Below, one piece after another: positions 52,801-55,800 of a stretch of 64,000 bases of DNA (position 1 is the first letter of the stretch; the number at the start of each line of letters is the position of its first letter). Below the pieces are notes generated by a model. That model made no database searches, was not told where the DNA came from, and saw only the letters and a program-made list of their open reading frames with translations. The position numbers and the translations under genes were made by a program. Source of the DNA: Lucinisca nassula (lineage: Eukaryota > Mollusca > Bivalvia > Lucinida > Lucinidae); the NCBI GenBank assembly GCA_963580285.1, contig OY757014.1, positions 100,380,072 to 100,444,071 on the forward strand, in the 5' to 3' direction.

Positions 52801-55800
52801 CAGTAAAGGTTGGCACTTCCTTAAACTTTGAATCTGTTAGCTCAGGTGAGCGATACAGGACCAAGCTAGCTTGGTCCTCTTGTTTTTTTGTTCCCGCGGC
52901 TGAAAAAATACCTTTCTGATCCAAAATTTGTACAGCGCAAACACCTCGGTTCTGCAATATTCCAGTGCCTTCATAGTATACCTCGAAAAGACTACCGAAA
53001 TGCATTCCATTATTGGATCAGAAGACTGAAAGTTTGTATATCTGTTAAAGGGGAATACTTTGAGGGGACAAAATAAATTTTTCATCAAATTCTATCACGG
53101 AATCAATTTTATGTGCTTAGTTGCATTCATATTTGAACAGTCCTCGTAAATGTTCTAGCAAGAACAATATCGAAAATTTTGGTATTTTTGCTGAAAAAAT
53201 GTGAGCAGCTTTTGCATCATACACTGTCAAGGTCATACTTACAGGTCAAGGTGGGGACATCCTTGTCCTATGGAAGCGTTTCTAGTTCTTCACATACGTT
53301 GGTTTTCATGTGTCTCTGATTAACGACAGGTTTGATACAAGTGAAATAATCTTCAAAGGGCCATAAGACTAAAATTGATGAAAACAAAAACAAAAGATAC
53401 TTCATAAAAACCTATGTTGTGGCTACTTGTTAGAATTGCCTCAGTGAGGTGATTCTTACAAGTACCTGCAACATTGGTTTCTGAAGAAGATCAGGGAAAA
53501 TTATCCCTTAACCCTTCTCTTGCTGAATATTCATTTAAGCCACACCCATTTCTGTCTATCAACCAATCAAGTTACTTGATGCAATTTATTGCTACAAATT
53601 CATAAATTGAATGTCAATCTGTAGATCCTGATCAGATGGCTTCTTCAGAAGCCATCTGATCTGGATCTACACTGTTTCCAAAGATAGGGGTTGTCGTGAA
53701 CAGCAAGATAAGGGTTAATAACCTTATCTACCTAGTTCAATGGATGTATGATCATTTTTCATTAACTTCCAGGCTATCTGTGAGCTATTCAAACGAGCGC
53801 TACAAACTTTAATGGATGATTTTGCCCCATTGTCCAAAGATGTAGCAGAACTCCTGGTACAGATGTACCAAACCATTCCACATACAGCAATACTGGACCT
53901 CACTAAACAGGTATGTTTTTATGATAAAGCCAGTCATAAAATTGTTGTGTTTAACTCATTTAGTACCAGAAACCCCAAAACGGGTACCCTGGCAAACACT
54001 GCAGGCCCAGATCCGACGCTGCAGAACGCGGCGTCTGATCAGGGCCTCCACTGTTTGCTAAAAGTTCAGTCATTTTCCAAATAAATTTTGAAGAAAACAT
54101 AACCTGACACCCCTAAATTTTGAAATGAACTCTGGGGTTTATAAGCATGGGCCCTCTGACTCGCACCGCTTTGCCTGGCCGGGCTTAGATCCTCTAAGCG
54201 ATTTACCAGTACTCGTGTGCAGGTCGGTTTCAGCTCTGCGTGTAAGCATCATTCAGCACATCTATTTCTTCAAGCCCCGATGGGCGGGGCCGACAAAAAA
54301 GGTTAATAGCTTGTGGAAGGTCAAGTGTTTTATCTCCCTTTTCTCTGTTTTCATCAAGTTGTCAGTTCCAGCAGAATATTCTTGAAAGAACCTTGATTGC
54401 AGTGAGGAAGTAAAACGTCAAATACCATAATGATCCTAAGTACACCTTGACATGTCAGCCTCGATAGCAGAGCGGTTAACGGGTTCGACTCACGATGGAG
54501 AGGTTGTGCATTCGAATCCGGCACCCGGTATCGAGGTGTTTCTTTGGGCAAGACACGTAATGACACTGCCTCACTCCACCCAGGTGTAAATGGGTAGCAG
54601 TGGTGTAATAGTCACTGCCTCTCTCTTGCGCTCGTGAAAACATCCCAAATGAGCATCAACCATAGTGCAGTTTATATTTTACTTTTGGTCCTTTGAGATC
54701 AACGTGAATATTCTGAGAAATCAGAAATAAATTATTGGTTTAGACTCGAATTCTAGACAGGTTTTTAAATATTTGGACCCCATTTTGATTTATATCAGTC
54801 TTTGAATCGACTGCCTGTTCGAAATTCGCAAAATTGCAGTATGTTTCCTCTGGCTTTCTTTGCCGGATCATTACAGGGTCACTGACGAGGTTTTATTAGC
54901 CGAAACTACGTAGTATGACCCATCTCCTTTCTTATGAATGTTTTCATTGTTCTTAAAGGAACTCATTTTTGATTTTTATTTGAGAGTGATTAAATAAGCT
55001 TCAAGCTTCCATCGCAATGGAACTAAAATAAATTAGTATAAACTAAGTACACCACAACCTCTTTATAACACTATTCATGGGTTCAAAAACAAAAACCGTG
55101 TAAGTTAAACAATCGTGTTATATCCAAACAAAATTGTATAGCTTATATAGAAAAATGACCATTTATGGTCATTTTTCTATATAAACTATACATTTTTGGG
55201 ATCCGTCTTGAAACCGTGTTATATCTGTAACCATGTTTTAACATACAGTGTTATGAGATTGCAGTGTATTGGGACAGAAAGGCCTAGGCAAACAGTGCAG
55301 ACCCAGATCAGACTGCTCCTTCAGTCTGATCAGGATCTACACTGTTTGTCATTCTGTCAGCACCTTTTGTCATTCTGTCAGCACCTTTTGGACTCCTTGC
55401 TGGATCAGGAAACAAATTTGTTGAAATTTTAAGAGAATTACAGCAAGTCCTCATGGTGTCCTAAGGATTTTTACGGTAGGACAAATGTTTCCAGCTCATT
55501 ATGCTCACACTTGAGTATCATACTTGTAAAAGATGCCGGCCTTGGTGGCTTAATCAGATGGGCACAGCCTCGCATTTTATCCCCTTTTCCTCAACTCGTT
55601 TAATAAATTCAATATTACATGAACTCTCAGGTAAGATCCTCTCTGTCAACAATTTATTAAACTCGTTGAGGAAAAGGAATAAAATGCTCGGCACAGCCTT
55701 GCATTTTATCCCTTTTCCTCAGCTCGTTTAATAAATATAAACCCTGTTTGTTTCTTTGGGCGACAGGGCTTGAGATGTCATTTCATCTCAATGTCGGGTA

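Larger units (their letters stand above)
49517..53146 (+). mobile_element. mariner transposon, defective, with nested insertion
   Basis: 26-bp identical terminal inverted repeats start CGAGGACTGTTCAAATATGA (49517-49542 and inverse 53121-53146), flanked by TA (49515-49516, 53147-53148). Total 3630 bp, but about 1.3 kb once the nested 50581-52882 element is removed, which is the usual mariner size. It encodes a dead DD34D transposase. Confidence 0.93.
49461..53215. mobile_element. Family D MITE split by a mariner
   Basis: The left part GGCCAGTTGCTCAAAGCATC...GTCAAATTGTTA (49461-49516) and right part TAAATGTTCTAGCAAGAACA...GCTTTTGCAT (53147-53215) join into the sequence of the intact D element at 37139-37365. 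The mariner sits exactly at the TA between them. Confidence 0.75.

Noticed and set aside
54459..54530. A functional tRNA gene
   Set aside because: A and B boxes are present but no complete cloverleaf could be drawn, and a SINE body with GGGCAAGAC follows directly.
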